A stretch of DNA of 64,000 nucleotides, taken from Puia dinghuensis (GTDB lineage: Bacteria; Bacteroidota; Bacteroidia; Chitinophagales; Chitinophagaceae). Where the stretch lies: positions 167,335 through 231,334 of the forward strand of contig NZ_BMJC01000001.1 in NCBI RefSeq assembly GCF_014642875.1, given 5' to 3'. The translations under genes and the position numbers were made by a program. The notes below the pieces were generated by a model that was not told where the DNA came from, made no database searches, and saw only the letters and a program-made list of their open reading frames with translations. Shown here one piece after another: positions 1 through 9,337 of the stretch. Position 1 is the first letter of the stretch, and the number at the start of each line of letters is the position of its first letter.

Positions 1-200
1 GGCTTAAGAATATCAATAACACGGTAGACATGTTTTACAGCACCGATGGCGTCCATTGGCGTAAGATCGAGAGCTCTCTGGAAGTTTCCGGGATGAACCA
101 CAATGCGCTGGGCGGCTTTCTGAGTTTGAGGATAGGACTTTGCTCCATCGGTGATGGCACTGTGCGATTCAGGGATTTCAGGTATAAGGCGATAGAATAA
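1..200 (+). CDS. C-terminal fragment of a GH43-type glycosidase (partial at window edge)
   Basis: The first complete codon begins at base 3, and the frame stays open to a TAA at 198-200, giving 65 residues of a protein whose start lies outside the window. The fragment contains YSTDGVHW, then a phrase ending in GLCSIGDGTVRFRDFRY. Those features are typical of the concanavalin-like beta-sandwich that follows the catalytic propeller in many GH43 beta-xylosidases and arabinofuranosidases; the intact GH43 at 52318-54285 carries an equivalent YSDDGIRW segment. The stop is 7 bp before the GH2 start, so this is probably the upstream gene of the same operon. Only the tail is visible, so the catalytic family is inferred. 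Confidence 0.6.
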   Translation, partial: LKNINNTVDMFYSTDGVHWRKIESSLEVSGMNHNALGGFLSLRIGLCSIGDGTVRFRDFRYKAIE

Positions 201-207
201 GTTGTAG

Positions 208-2607
208 ATGAAAAAATATGGTATACAGATACTGTTGGCATTGCTGATGTCGGCGACGACGACAAGGTCACAGCAAATCGTCAGAAAACAGTTATTTGAT
301 AATAACTGGAAGTTTTGTTTAGGTGATATTCCTGATGCAGAAACAAACAGATTCAATGATGATGGTTGGCGTAACCTCGATCTGCCCCATGATTGGAGCA
401 TCGAAGGGGAAGTAAATCCTAAAAACCCGACGAAAGGCGCCGGAGGATACTTTCCTGCGGGGGTGGGCTGGTATCGGAAAACCTTTGCAGTTCCCAATGA
501 ATGGAGAGGTAAAAGCATTTCTGTCTATTTTGAAGGGGTTTACATGAACTCCGAGGTTTTTATCAATGGAAGATCGCTTGGGGTCCGGCCTTATGGCTAT
601 TCCGCATTCAGTTATGACCTTACGTCTTACCTGGATCCCGGCCATGAAAACGTCATAGCCGTGCGGGTGGATAATTCAAAACAGGTGAACAGCCGGTGGT
701 ACAGCGGTTCAGGCATCTATCGACATGTTTGGATGGTGGTTACCGATCTTGTGCATGTGGCCAATTGGGGAGTATCGATTACTACCCCTGAAGTTAGTTC
801 TAAAAGCGCGACCGTTCGGATAAAAACATTGGTAAAGAACGAAACCGGCCTTCCTCAACGTATTGTTCTTAAGACCAGGCTTAGCACCGGAATATCTAAA
901 AATGCAGGGATTGGTCAAGTCAGCACCGAGCTGGCTGCCAACAGCGAGAAAGAAATTACACAGACCGTAATGGTGTCAGATCCGTTGCTGTGGACTCCGG
1001 AAACCCCCCAATTATATGCGGCTGAGATACAGGTGTTGAAAGATAAAAGAGTAGTTGACGCAACAAAGACGGATTTTGGTATCCGTTCCATACAATTTAC
1101 CGCTGAAAAGGGTTTCCAGCTTAATGGCAAATCGTTAAAGATCGATGGCGGCTGTGTGCATCACGATAACGGTTGCTTAGGGGCTGCTGCGTATGACCGC
1201 GCAGAAGAGCGAAAAGTCGAGCTGCTGAAATCAGCCGGATTCAATGCGGTCCGTACTTCTCACAACCCGCCCTCCGAAGCTTTCCTGAATGCGTGCGACA
1301 GATTAGGCTTGCTGGTGATCGATGAAGCATTCGATTGTTGGAGGATGGGTAAAAACAAGTATGATTATGCCACCTATTTTGATCAATGGTGGAGGCGTGA
1401 CCTGGAGACCATGATCGTTCGGGATATAAACCATCCTTCTATCGTACTGTGGAGCATAGGTAATGAAATAGTGGAAAGGGGGACCCCAGAAGCGGTAAAG
1501 ACCGCAAAAATGCTCGCTGGTGCGATAAGGAAAATAGATACATCCCGCCCGATGACCTCAGCGATCGTAGAAAATGGTAAAGATTGGGCAGCACTTGATC
1601 CGCTGATGGCAGCGCATGACGTTGCCGGCTATAATTATCATTTATATGCTGCGCCATCCGACCATCAGCGAGTGCCTGCACGGATTATCCTTCAGACCGA
1701 GTCGTATCCCAAAGATGCTTTTGCCACCTGGAAACTGGTGCAAAACAACAACTATGTCATTGGCGATTGTGTTTGGACCGCAATGGATTATTTAGGCGAA
1801 TCGGGGATAGGGCGTTGGTACTATTCGGGCGATGTGCCGGGTGAACATTGGGAGAACGATCTTTTTCCCTGGCATGGAGCTTATTGCGGCGACATTGACC
1901 TGATCGGCTGGCGAAAGCCCATATCGCACTACAGGAACCTGCTGTATAATAATACTGAGAACCTCTATATGGCTGTCCGGGAACCGGAACCGGCGCCTCT
2001 CGAGATCAAAGAAACCTGGTGGTCGGTATGGCCGACCTGGGAAAGCTGGACATGGCCCGGGCTCGAAGGAAAGAATATCCAGGTTGAGGTTTATTCCAAA
2101 TATCCCAGCGTCAGGCTTTACCTAAATGAAAAGCTCCTGGACGAAAAGCCGGCAACCGAAGAACAGGAATACAAGGCTTCCTTTTCAGTGCCCTATTCGC
2201 AAGGCGTTTTAAAAGCTGTTGGCGTGGAAAATGGTAAGGAAATCGACTCAGCTATTTTGCGAACTTCGGGCGATGCCGCGAAAATCAAACTGATTGCCGA
2301 TAGGAAAGAAATGATGGCGAGTGGCCAGGACTTGATCTATATTACAGTTGAAATAATGGATAAGGATGGGGTATTCCAGCCCAACGCCGACGGCCGCCTG
2401 CATTTTAAAATAGACGGGCCCGGTGTGATTGCAGGGGTGGACAATGGCGATATGAAGGACACGGACAAATATGTAGCGGATAACCGCAAAGCATGGCACG
2501 GCCGGGCGTTGGTTGTCATTAGAAGCACCCATACTGCGGGGGAGGTTAGACTTACGGTGACATCGCAAGGGTTGCCCGATGCTTTTTTGGATATTGCAAC
2601 AAAATAA
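208..2607 (+). CDS. GH2 family beta-galactosidase, secreted
   Basis: This 799-residue protein opens with a Sec signal peptide (MKKYGIQILLALLMSATTTRS) and then the GH2 order: jelly-roll sugar-binding domain (about 25-190), immunoglobulin-like domain (190-295) and TIM barrel (300-600). The barrel has RTSHNPPSEAF, the acid/base in WSIGNE (E420) and the nucleophile in LQTES (E498). The C-terminus carries a DUF4982-like Ig domain (about 620-690) and a GH2 C5-type domain (about 695-795). This architecture is known in Bacteroidota enzymes that remove beta-galactosyl residues from hemicellulose or pectin. It would act in the periplasm or at the cell surface. It sits 7 bp after the upstream GH43 tail and 17 bp before the GH29 gene, so co-transcription is likely. 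Beta-galactosidase is the most probable activity; beta-glucuronidase or beta-mannosidase cannot be excluded from sequence alone. Confidence 0.85.
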   Translation: MKKYGIQILLALLMSATTTRSQQIVRKQLFDNNWKFCLGDIPDAETNRFNDDGWRNLDLPHDWSIEGEVNPKNPTKGAGGYFPAGVGWYRKTFAVPNEWRGKSISVYFEGVYMNSEVFINGRSLGVRPYGYSAFSYDLTSYLDPGHENVIAVRVDNSKQVNSRWYSGSGIYRHVWMVVTDLVHVANWGVSITTPEVSSKSATVRIKTLVKNETGLPQRIVLKTRLSTGISKNAGIGQVSTELAANSEKEITQTVMVSDPLLWTPETPQLYAAEIQVLKDKRVVDATKTDFGIRSIQFTAEKGFQLNGKSLKIDGGCVHHDNGCLGAAAYDRAEERKVELLKSAGFNAVRTSHNPPSEAFLNACDRLGLLVIDEAFDCWRMGKNKYDYATYFDQWWRRDLETMIVRDINHPSIVLWSIGNEIVERGTPEAVKTAKMLAGAIRKIDTSRPMTSAIVENGKDWAALDPLMAAHDVAGYNYHLYAAPSDHQRVPARIILQTESYPKDAFATWKLVQNNNYVIGDCVWTAMDYLGESGIGRWYYSGDVPGEHWENDLFPWHGAYCGDIDLIGWRKPISHYRNLLYNNTENLYMAVREPEPAPLEIKETWWSVWPTWESWTWPGLEGKNIQVEVYSKYPSVRLYLNEKLLDEKPATEEQEYKASFSVPYSQGVLKAVGVENGKEIDSAILRTSGDAAKIKLIADRKEMMASGQDLIYITVEIMDKDGVFQPNADGRLHFKIDGPGVIAGVDNGDMKDTDKYVADNRKAWHGRALVVIRSTHTAGEVRLTVTSQGLPDAFLDIATK

Positions 2608-2624
2608 ACTCACAACTTCTAAAA

Positions 2625-4283
2625 ATGAAACGAAGAACATTGATCAAGGGAATTGCCGCCACATTGCCGTCCTGGTGGTTATCCCGCGCCTTGGGTAATA
2701 ATTTGTTTGGAGAAAACCATTTGATAGAATCCATTGCAAAAGGTCCATTCGACCCGACCTGGGAATCGTTACAGAACTTTAAAACACCCGATTGGTTTCG
2801 TGATGCCAAATTTGGCATGTGGGCGCATTGGGGGCCGCAGTGCCAGCCGGAAGCCGGGGATTGGTATGCAAGAAATATGTATGAGGAAGGATCATGGCAA
2901 TATAAAATCCATCTGGAAAAATATGGACATCCTTCAAAGTTCGGCTTTAAAGATGTGATCAACGAATGGAAAGCAGAGAATTGGAATCCCGAAGAATTGG
3001 TGAGTTTGTATAAAAAGGCGGGCGCCCGCTATTTTATGGCGCTGGCCAATCATCACGACAATTTTGATTTGTACGACAGCAAGTATCAGCAGCATTGGAA
3101 CGCTACTAAAATAGGTCCGGGTAAAGATTTGATCGGCGGTTGGGCAAAAGCGGCAAGAAACAATGGACTTCCCTTTGGGGTAAGCGTTCATGCATCGCAT
3201 GCATGGCGCTGGTATGAAGTGGCGCAGCGTTCGGACAAAACCGGGCAATATGCCGGCATTCCTTACGATGGAAAGCTTACGAAAGCGGACGGAAAAGGAA
3301 AATGGTGGGATGGCCTGGACCCGCAGGATCTATATGCGCAAAATCATCCGTTGAGCCAGAATAGTTTAGATAATGAGTTCAACCCAGCGCAATGGGATTG
3401 GGGTAATGGCGTATATCCCCCAGATAAAGCATACATCGAAAAGTTTTATAACCGAACGATAGACCTTATCGACAAATACAATCCGGACGTAGTTTATTTC
3501 GACGACGACCAGCTTCCGTTCTGGCCTGTTAGTGATGCAGGCTTGCGCATTGCCGCTCATCTTTACAATAAAAGCATTAAAGAACATGGGGAGCTTCGGG
3601 CGATCGTCAATGGAAAAAAGTTAAATGAAGACCAGCGCAAGGCCATGGTATGGGACATCGAAAGGGGGCAAGCCCACGCTATTCAACCGCTTCCCTGGCA
3701 AACAGATACCTGTATCGGAGGCTGGCATTATGACCGTGGGTTGTATCAACGCGATGGTTATAAAACGCCAAAGATGGTGATACAGTCACTGGTTGACATC
3801 GTGAGTAAGAACGGCAATTTAATGTTGAACATACCTGTTCGCGGCGATGGTACGATCGACGAAAAGGAGAGGGGAGTGGTGGATGAAATTGGCAGATGGA
3901 TGCAGGTGAACGGTCAAAGCATTTATGGTACAAGGCCATGGAAAATATTTGGTGAAGGACCTGCGCAGGAGGAAACGCTAAGCGATCAAGGTTTTAATGA
4001 AGGGAAAGGAAAGCCGTTTACGGATGAAGACATTCGCTTTGCAGTCAAAGGCGATGTGCTTTATGCTACTGCAATGGGCTGGCCGAAAGACGGGAAACTT
4101 ACGATAAAGAGTTTGGCCAATAACAGCCAGTATTTCCCGAAAGAGATCCAAAAAGTGGAGTGGTTACCAACCGGGCAGTCGCTAACTTTCGAAAGAAGGG
4201 AGAAGGGGCTGGTGGTTGTTCTGCCAGAAAAAACTTCGGATGAGTTGGCCTACGCAAATGTGGTAAAGATTCGTTATGCTTAG
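2625..4283 (+). CDS. GH29 alpha-L-fucosidase
   Basis: The 552-residue protein hydrolyses terminal alpha-L-fucose by a retaining mechanism, judged by family. The N-terminus MKRRTLIKGIAATLPSWW is a twin-arginine-like or Sec leader. GH29 hallmarks are PDWFRDAKFGMWAHWGP, YARNMYEEG, ANHHDNFDLYDS and the nucleophile region VVYFDDD (D293/D294), followed by the C-terminal segment NGNLMLNIPVRGDGTID. The length is normal for the short bacterial GH29 type. It follows the GH2 gene by 17 bp, and its last 8 bases overlap the ATG of the permease gene (ATGCTTAG), so translation is probably coupled. With three GH95 modules and an L-fucose-type dehydrogenase in the same region, fucose removal is clearly a theme. 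GH29 members with other alpha-deoxysugar specificities exist, but the motifs here are standard. Confidence 0.88.
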   Translation: MKRRTLIKGIAATLPSWWLSRALGNNLFGENHLIESIAKGPFDPTWESLQNFKTPDWFRDAKFGMWAHWGPQCQPEAGDWYARNMYEEGSWQYKIHLEKYGHPSKFGFKDVINEWKAENWNPEELVSLYKKAGARYFMALANHHDNFDLYDSKYQQHWNATKIGPGKDLIGGWAKAARNNGLPFGVSVHASHAWRWYEVAQRSDKTGQYAGIPYDGKLTKADGKGKWWDGLDPQDLYAQNHPLSQNSLDNEFNPAQWDWGNGVYPPDKAYIEKFYNRTIDLIDKYNPDVVYFDDDQLPFWPVSDAGLRIAAHLYNKSIKEHGELRAIVNGKKLNEDQRKAMVWDIERGQAHAIQPLPWQTDTCIGGWHYDRGLYQRDGYKTPKMVIQSLVDIVSKNGNLMLNIPVRGDGTIDEKERGVVDEIGRWMQVNGQSIYGTRPWKIFGEGPAQEETLSDQGFNEGKGKPFTDEDIRFAVKGDVLYATAMGWPKDGKLTIKSLANNSQYFPKEIQKVEWLPTGQSLTFERREKGLVVVLPEKTSDELAYANVVKIRYA

Positions 4284-6741
4284 AAATTACCTGGTAACCA
4301 CTTTCAGAAATCTGGCAAGAAATAAAACTCTTGCTTTAATCTATTTGTTCGGCTTGGGAGTCAGCATTGCTGCGTGCATGCTTATTTTGGTATGGATCAG
4401 ATACCAGCTAAGCTTTGACAAGTTTAACAACAATGCTTCCAACATCTATCGTGTTTATCCTCATATATTGATGAACGGGAACAACTTCACTTCGTCAATG
4501 GCTCCGCCGCCGCTTGCCGATCTGATGAAGCGCGAAATTCCGGAAGTAAAAGCCATCACAAGGATCTGGAAATACAATAGCCTGGCTGTAAGCAATGAAG
4601 AGAACGGTAGAGTAGTGAAAACGTTTAATGAAGAGGTATACCAGGCAGACTCCACTTTTTTTGACATATTCGACTATAAATTTTTGCAGGGCGATCCACA
4701 CGAGTCGATGACTAAGCCTTTCACGATCGTTATTACAAAATCTGCTGCTATTAAATATTTTGGCGAAGCCGCTTTTAATAACGGGACTATACCCGGCAAG
4801 GCGTTGACGCTTAAGTTTGGCGGATGGGGAAATTTTCAGTGCAAAATAACCGGTATAACGGAAGATGTGCCACCGAATGCACACTTTCATTACAATATTA
4901 TATTCTCCAATGTGTCCGACCCATGGAATCGGTCGCAGGTGTGGGTTGATAATACATACTATACTTACGTACTGCTGCAAAATGGAACTGACCCTTCTGT
5001 TATTGAAAGAAAGCTTTTACATGCTGTTACGCCCTTTGTCGATCCGCAACTGCGAGCTAACTTTAACACAAGCTATGTCAACCTTAAAGATAAAGGCAAC
5101 TATTGGGAATATAAATTACAGCCACTCACTTCCATTCATCTGCACTCAAACTTTGAAAGAGAACTGGAGCCGGGGGTGTCATTCAGCAATTTGTATATCC
5201 TGGGCACTGCGGCCGTCTTCCTGCTTCTGATGGCTTGTATCAATTACGCGAATATTTCCACCGCCAACACGATGCGGCGCTCAAAAGAGATAGGCATACG
5301 AAAGACGTTGGGGTCATCGAGAATAAGGCTGGTCGGGCTCATATTTGCTGAATCAGGCGCTATAAGTTTGATCGCATGGTTGTTGGCCGTGGTGATTATT
5401 ATAGTGCTGCTTCATCCATTTGAGCAAATTATGGCTACTGAACTTCCTGCATCAGGACTTGTGAGCGGTGTTAATCTGGCAATATTCCTCGCCTTATTTT
5501 TTGTGGTAACTGGTTTGGGCGGTATTTATCCGGCATTGTACCTGTCTTCGTTCAATGCAGTAAAAGCCCTTAAGGGAGCAATAAGGCCGGGCAGGAAGAT
5601 GATGAGCTTCAGGAGTACATTGATCGTAGTGCAGTTCTTTATATTTATAGCGCTTATATCCTGTGCTATATTTGTCGATAAACAGTTGAATTTCCTGCAC
5701 AGCCAGTCTCCGGGGTTTGATAGAGAAAATATCCTGGTGCTGGATGACCCATCTATGTTATTAGCGCAAAAAGAATCGGCTTTTGTTACAGAGCTAAAAA
5801 AGAACACAAATGTTATTTCGGCCAATCCGTGTATCGATTATCCCGGCAGCGGCCTGGACAATTTCCCTATCGCAGCCAACTACATCCCAGGAACCAGAGA
5901 TCACCTTCTGGCCAACTTCAGCGCAGGCTACGACTTCCTCAAAACGTTTGATATCCCGCTGTTGCAAGGCAGGGATTTCAACCCGCAGTCAGATAATGAT
6001 ACCGTACAACGTATAATTCTTAATGAAGCGGCGGTAAAGGAGCTTGGTATTCAGGAGCCGGTGAATAAGATCATCAGCACCAAATACCTGAATGCACTTG
6101 ACATCAGGACGAAGCGATATGAAATTGTCGGTGTAGCAAGAGATTTCAATTTTCAATCCCTGCATAAAGGCATCCGTCCTATTGCTATTTTCCTCAATAA
6201 TCAAGGGACTTATGTAGCTGTAAGGATAAAAGGCGGCAATTTGCCAGGCACAATTGCGTACATTAAGAACCTTTGGAATTCGTTCGCGCCGGGCGGGGCT
6301 TTCGAATATCATTTTTTAGATGAGCGTGTAGACAATTTGTACAAAACAGAATCTGTTCTAAGCCGGGTACTAAACGTACTTACGTTCTTTGTCATTCTCG
6401 TTGCAGTGATGGGGTTAACCGGGCTTACGGTATTAACCGTACAGCAGCGGACCAAAGAGATCGGTATCAGGAAAGTAGTTGGCGCCTCTCTTTATAATAT
6501 CGTGGCGCTGTTCTCAAAAGAGTATATAAAATGGATATGCCTGTCTTTCATTCTGGCGACGCCAGTCGCATACTTCTTTATACAGCAATGGCTGCAAAGC
6601 TTTGCCTATCGGATTACGATAAGTTTGTGGGTGTTTGCTGCGGCCGCAGGTATTGCAGTCTTTTTGGCGCTGGCGACCATCGCTTTCCACGCTGTAAAGG
6701 CCGGACTGGCAAATCCTGTGACAAGTTTAAAGAGCGAATGA
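4276..6741 (+). CDS. FtsX/MacB-type ABC transporter permease
   Basis: This 821-residue inner-membrane protein has the duplicated FtsX layout common in Bacteroidota. A membrane segment lies at about 19-41, followed by a large MacB-like periplasmic domain, a first FtsX block with RRSKEIGIRKTLGSS (about 335) and three helices. A second periplasmic domain follows, then a last FtsX block with QRTKEIGIRKVVGAS (about 720) and C-terminal helices. The repeated EIGIRK signature is diagnostic. Such permeases normally work with a separate ATPase and move or extract lipoproteins, peptides or drugs mechanically; no ATPase gene is present in this window. It overlaps the fucosidase stop by 8 bp and the next GH2 start by ATGA, so it is embedded in the glycosidase operon. 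Its substrate and role in glycan use are unknown. Confidence 0.85.
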   Translation: MLRNYLVTTFRNLARNKTLALIYLFGLGVSIAACMLILVWIRYQLSFDKFNNNASNIYRVYPHILMNGNNFTSSMAPPPLADLMKREIPEVKAITRIWKYNSLAVSNEENGRVVKTFNEEVYQADSTFFDIFDYKFLQGDPHESMTKPFTIVITKSAAIKYFGEAAFNNGTIPGKALTLKFGGWGNFQCKITGITEDVPPNAHFHYNIIFSNVSDPWNRSQVWVDNTYYTYVLLQNGTDPSVIERKLLHAVTPFVDPQLRANFNTSYVNLKDKGNYWEYKLQPLTSIHLHSNFERELEPGVSFSNLYILGTAAVFLLLMACINYANISTANTMRRSKEIGIRKTLGSSRIRLVGLIFAESGAISLIAWLLAVVIIIVLLHPFEQIMATELPASGLVSGVNLAIFLALFFVVTGLGGIYPALYLSSFNAVKALKGAIRPGRKMMSFRSTLIVVQFFIFIALISCAIFVDKQLNFLHSQSPGFDRENILVLDDPSMLLAQKESAFVTELKKNTNVISANPCIDYPGSGLDNFPIAANYIPGTRDHLLANFSAGYDFLKTFDIPLLQGRDFNPQSDNDTVQRIILNEAAVKELGIQEPVNKIISTKYLNALDIRTKRYEIVGVARDFNFQSLHKGIRPIAIFLNNQGTYVAVRIKGGNLPGTIAYIKNLWNSFAPGGAFEYHFLDERVDNLYKTESVLSRVLNVLTFFVILVAVMGLTGLTVLTVQQRTKEIGIRKVVGASLYNIVALFSKEYIKWICLSFILATPVAYFFIQQWLQSFAYRITISLWVFAAAAGIAVFLALATIAFHAVKAGLANPVTSLKSE

Positions 6742-9299
6742 TGAATATCAGAATCGGGATCATTCTTTGTTTGCTTACTTGCTTTGACATGAAAGGGATG
6801 GCTCAGCATCCCAGGGAAAGGATCAATTTCAATAGGGACTGGCTATTTCAATTGGGCGATCATCCGGGAGCGGAAGGTATGCGATACGACGACGCAGGGT
6901 GGGAAAGGATCGGCCTGCCGCATTCTTTCAGCACACCGTATTTTATGTCGCCACAGTTCTACATGGGCTATGGCTGGTACAGGAAACATTTTACGATAGA
7001 AAAAGCGGGCGATGGGAGGCATTGGTCACTGGAGTTCGAAGCGGCATTCCAGGATGCCGAGGTTTTCGTCAATGGTCAACGGGTGGGACGGCACCAGGGA
7101 GGGTACACCGGTTTCACAATTGACATTACGGATGCTTTGCGGCAGGGAGATAACTTGGTGGCAGTGCGACTAAACAATCTCTGGAACCCGAGGCTGGCGC
7201 CCAGGGCCGGTGAGCATACTTTTTCGGGTGGCCTTTACCGGGATGTATACCTTGTCGGTACGGGGGCCGTGCATGTAGCCTGGTGCGGGAGCTACATTAC
7301 CACACCCGAAATTTCGGCAGCGCATGCAAGGGTGCGTGTGCAGGCGGAGGTAACCAACCACCTGGATTCGGCATGCGAGGTGGAAGTAAGGACCCTGGTG
7401 GTTGACGCGGTGGGGAGGGGCGTTGCCCGATTCGTTCAGAAGCAGCAACTCGCGCCGGGGGAAACCCGGAATATCGATCAGTCCGGCCTGCTGCGGTGCA
7501 GAGCCCGTCTATGGTCTCCGGAGAATCCATACCGGTACCGGGCAGTAATCTCGTTATATGTCGGCGGGCGAAAGGCGGATGAGTACATAACCCCTTTTGG
7601 TATCCGGTCAATCCGGTGGAGTGCGGACAGCGGGTTCTTCCTGAACGGCAGGCATGTCTACCTGCGCGGGGCGAATGTGCACCAGGACCATGCAGGATGG
7701 GGGGATGCCGTGACGAATGCGGGTTTCTACCGGGATGTCCGGTTGATGAAGGAGGCCGGCTTTAATTTTATCCGGGGCTCGCATTACCCGCATGACCCGG
7801 CTTTTTATGATGCATGTGACAGCCTTGGCATGCTGTGCTGGTCGGAAAACCCCTTCTGGGGTATCGGCGGCAGCGATAATACCCCGGAAGGTTCCTGGAA
7901 CTCCAGCGCTTACCCGACTATTGCGGCGGATCAGGGGCCTTTTGAGGAAAGCGTTCACCAGGAATTGGAGGAGATGATCAGGATCCAGCGAAATCATCCG
8001 TCTGTGATCATATGGAGCTTATCCAATGAGCCGTTCTTTACGGCGCCGGCCACCTTACAGAAGGCAAAGCGGCTTCTGAAGACCTTGGTGAACATCGCCA
8101 ATACCTGCGATCCGACGCGGCCGGCGGCTATCGGCGGCGCTCAGCGGCCGCTCGACAGCAACCGTATCGACAAGATTGGACAGGTGGCAGGTTATAACGG
8201 AGACGGTGGTGCGTTGCCGATATTCCGGGATCCGGGGATTCCAAGCGTAGTGGCAGAGTATGGGAGTGTATCGGCAAAGCGGCCGGGGAACTATGCTCCG
8301 GGGTGGGGCGACCTGGCGGTGGATAGCGGTCATGCGGTTCATCCCTGGCGGGCAGGGCAGGCGGTGTGGTGCGGCTTCGATCACGGATCGATTGCCGGGG
8401 GGCAGCTCGGTGAGATGGGGATCGTGGACTATTTCCGCATACCCAAACGGGCCTGGTACTGGTACCGGGCGCATTACAGGAATATACCGCCACCGGAGTG
8501 GCCGCGTGAAGGGGTGGCGGCAGGGCTGCGGCTCGAGGTGGACAAGCAAAGCGCATCAACGGACGGAACGGATGACATTCGCATCATGGTCACCGTGGTG
8601 AATGCCGACGGCAGGCAGGTGAGCAATAGCCCGCCGGTCGACCTGGAGGTCCTTTCCGGACCCGGAGTCTTCCCCACGGGACGCAGGATCCATTTTGCGC
8701 CGGGTAGCGATATCGCTATTGCGGATGGTCAGTCGGCGATCGAATGCAGGGCGTGGTATGCCGGTGATTGTCGCATTGTCGCCAGCTCACCAGGACTTAC
8801 CTCCACATCGACCACTATCCGGTTCACAGGAGCCATCCCATATAGGCCAGGTATCACTCTTCAGAACAACGGAAACCCCTACATAAAATTTACCGGTGAG
8901 CGGCCGGACACGGCTATGCGGCATTTTGGGAGGAATAACCCGACTTTCGCCAGCAGCGCCGCGGCGGGGCACTCGCCCGGATTTGCCGCGGACGGCGATC
9001 CGCTTACGTATTGGTGTCCTTTGACGGAGGACAGCGCTGCCTGGTGGATGCTCGATATGGAAAAGAGCGTGGAGGTGGATAGCATCGTTGTCGATGCAGA
9101 AACCGCAGACGACTGCCCATACGAGATCGAGATCGGGTTAAATGGTCATTGGACACCCCTGGATGATGTGAAGGACGCGAGGGCGCGACGGACAATTCCG
9201 GTGGCAGCCATGCCGGGGCGATATGTGCGGATAAAATTTCAAGGCAGGTGCAAGGCCCGGCTGTCGGAAGTAATAGTAAGCGGCCGGATCTTGCCATAA
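6738..9299 (+). CDS. GH2 family glycosidase with C-terminal discoidin-like domain
   Basis: The reading frame is open from 6531, but the likely start is the ATG at 6738, which overlaps the permease stop as ATGA and leads directly into a signal peptide (MNIRIGIILCLLTCFDMKGMA). The protein is 853 aa. GH2 sugar-binding, Ig-like and TIM-barrel domains are evident, with RGSHYPHDPAFYDACDSLG, acid/base E431 in WSLSNEP and nucleophile E507 in VVAEYGS. After a second Ig-like domain (about 605-690), residues from about 715 look like an F5/8 type C (CBM32-like) module, with FAADGDPLTYW and AWWMLDM. It is probably a beta-galactosidase or related exo-enzyme targeted to a polymer. Base composition becomes markedly GC-rich from this gene onward compared with the three upstream genes, which hints at a different origin. 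Confidence 0.82.
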   Translation: MMNIRIGIILCLLTCFDMKGMAQHPRERINFNRDWLFQLGDHPGAEGMRYDDAGWERIGLPHSFSTPYFMSPQFYMGYGWYRKHFTIEKAGDGRHWSLEFEAAFQDAEVFVNGQRVGRHQGGYTGFTIDITDALRQGDNLVAVRLNNLWNPRLAPRAGEHTFSGGLYRDVYLVGTGAVHVAWCGSYITTPEISAAHARVRVQAEVTNHLDSACEVEVRTLVVDAVGRGVARFVQKQQLAPGETRNIDQSGLLRCRARLWSPENPYRYRAVISLYVGGRKADEYITPFGIRSIRWSADSGFFLNGRHVYLRGANVHQDHAGWGDAVTNAGFYRDVRLMKEAGFNFIRGSHYPHDPAFYDACDSLGMLCWSENPFWGIGGSDNTPEGSWNSSAYPTIAADQGPFEESVHQELEEMIRIQRNHPSVIIWSLSNEPFFTAPATLQKAKRLLKTLVNIANTCDPTRPAAIGGAQRPLDSNRIDKIGQVAGYNGDGGALPIFRDPGIPSVVAEYGSVSAKRPGNYAPGWGDLAVDSGHAVHPWRAGQAVWCGFDHGSIAGGQLGEMGIVDYFRIPKRAWYWYRAHYRNIPPPEWPREGVAAGLRLEVDKQSASTDGTDDIRIMVTVVNADGRQVSNSPPVDLEVLSGPGVFPTGRRIHFAPGSDIAIADGQSAIECRAWYAGDCRIVASSPGLTSTSTTIRFTGAIPYRPGITLQNNGNPYIKFTGERPDTAMRHFGRNNPTFASSAAAGHSPGFAADGDPLTYWCPLTEDSAAWWMLDMEKSVEVDSIVVDAETADDCPYEIEIGLNGHWTPLDDVKDARARRTIPVAAMPGRYVRIKFQGRCKARLSEVIVSGRILP

Positions 9300-9337
9300 T
9301 AATGAGTAAGAACGGCACCCCGCTTGGGCGCACTGGA

